A program made the position numbers and the translations under genes. Below, piece after piece: positions 63,491-64,000 of a stretch of 64,000 nucleotides of DNA. The DNA is taken from positions 63,736,242 through 63,800,241 of the forward strand of contig OZ038381.1 of NCBI GenBank assembly GCA_964036045.1, read 5' to 3'. Origin of the DNA: Eutreptiella sp. 'Long Island Sound 2002'. Lineage: Eukaryota > Euglenozoa > Euglenophyceae > Eutreptiales > Eutreptiaceae. A model generated the notes under the pieces. That model saw only the letters and a program-made list of their open reading frames with translations. It had not been told where the DNA came from and did not search any database. The first letter of the stretch is position 1, and each line of letters begins with the position of its first letter.

Positions 63491-64000
63491 GCCATGCTGC
63501 AGGCGGGAGGTGGTCAGTTCAATTCCGGATCAGGGCAGGGGGGTCCAGAGGGGGGTGGGGGTGGGGTTGGGGTCAATGGGGCATTGTTGAACTACCCATT
63601 TCAGTCTGGACAGTTTGATTATACACACGTGAAGCAAGATCTCTTTTTACCACCACAAATGAAAAATAGTGGGCATTCTGCCAGACACACAACTAAACCA
63701 GCACACGCACACGGGGAGCAATGTAAGACACATGGCAACATCAACAACTTCAAAAGGAACCATTGTTTCCATTCCACTGTTTGCAGGCCATTGTTCCACT
63801 CCAATCCTATCCATCCACATACATAACTCTTGCCTCCTCAGCTCCCCAACAGCTAACCACAGCCAATGATGTGGCACCACCAACAGCGTAAGAGAAGGTA
63901 GAGGAGGAAAGAAGAATCCTAGAGTCAAGTGAGTGGGTGAAGGCAAAGAGCCAAAAGCTATCCACCTACTAAAGCAGTGCGCTCCGACGCGATGTAGCAC
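63491..64000. other. No supported gene
   Basis: G-rich sequence at 63535-63575, then mixed sequence. An open minus-strand frame reaches the window edge but has no recognisable content. Confidence 0.4.

Overview
This window is nuclear DNA of a eukaryote, probably a unicellular alga or other protist. I cannot name the species. Reasons: spliced genes with short introns, a long TTAGGG array, many homopolymer G/C runs, megasatellite-scale tandem repeats, and nested transposons, with no bacterial-style operons or RNA genes. Almost everything recognisable is mobile or repetitive, and many reading frames carry stops or frameshifts. Product calls are made by motif recognition only.

Main result. Positions 7720-39268 form one 31,549-bp transposon. 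It is bounded by inverted ends CACCTATGGGTATA / CAGCTATGGGTATA and flanked by a perfect 8-bp direct duplication, GTGCAGCG (7712-7719 and 39269-39276). An 8-bp duplication with ends starting CA fits the hAT superfamily. Reading from the right end on the minus strand, it holds a proline-rich protein (37232-36276), a UPF1-like SF1 helicase (35730-32254), a TTAGGG array, about 15 kb of a 41-bp dimeric satellite (16790-31725), and then a giant locus (15970-8388). That locus encodes, in order, an N-terminal region, an OTU-type cysteine protease, a USP-type deubiquitinase, a hAT-like transposase, and a zinc-cluster plus SAP-like tail. The three left-pointing transcription units share an upstream sequence module, and two of them also share an 88-bp tandem repeat, which ties them together as one element. 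A transposon carrying two unrelated deubiquitinase folds and a helicase is the most novel item here.

Left flank (1-7719). There is a decayed minus-strand gene (795-1607), then a broken plus-strand copy of an unrecognised gene, here called gene X, spread over about 5 kb (2756-7656). A roughly 0.5-kb piece of it (exon-intron-exon) has been inverted in place.

Right flank (39277-64000). There are zinc-finger gene remnants (40.8-41.6 and 43.3-43.9 kb), then a long field of a minisatellite with core CCATGTCAGCAGCC (44.56-60.87 kb) in several blocks. Other elements are inserted between the blocks: a second gene X copy on the minus strand in a 5.8-kb block with inverted ends (47.39-53.15 kb), itself split by a 2,856-bp hAT-like non-autonomous element (49100-51955, 8-bp duplication ATGGACTG); a SAP-domain ORF; a Penelope-like reverse transcriptase with a frameshift; two arrays of an 85-bp repeat; and a palindrome at 59.87 kb. 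The last 3 kb hold chromodomain-like and unknown ORF fragments, a CA microsatellite and another minisatellite.
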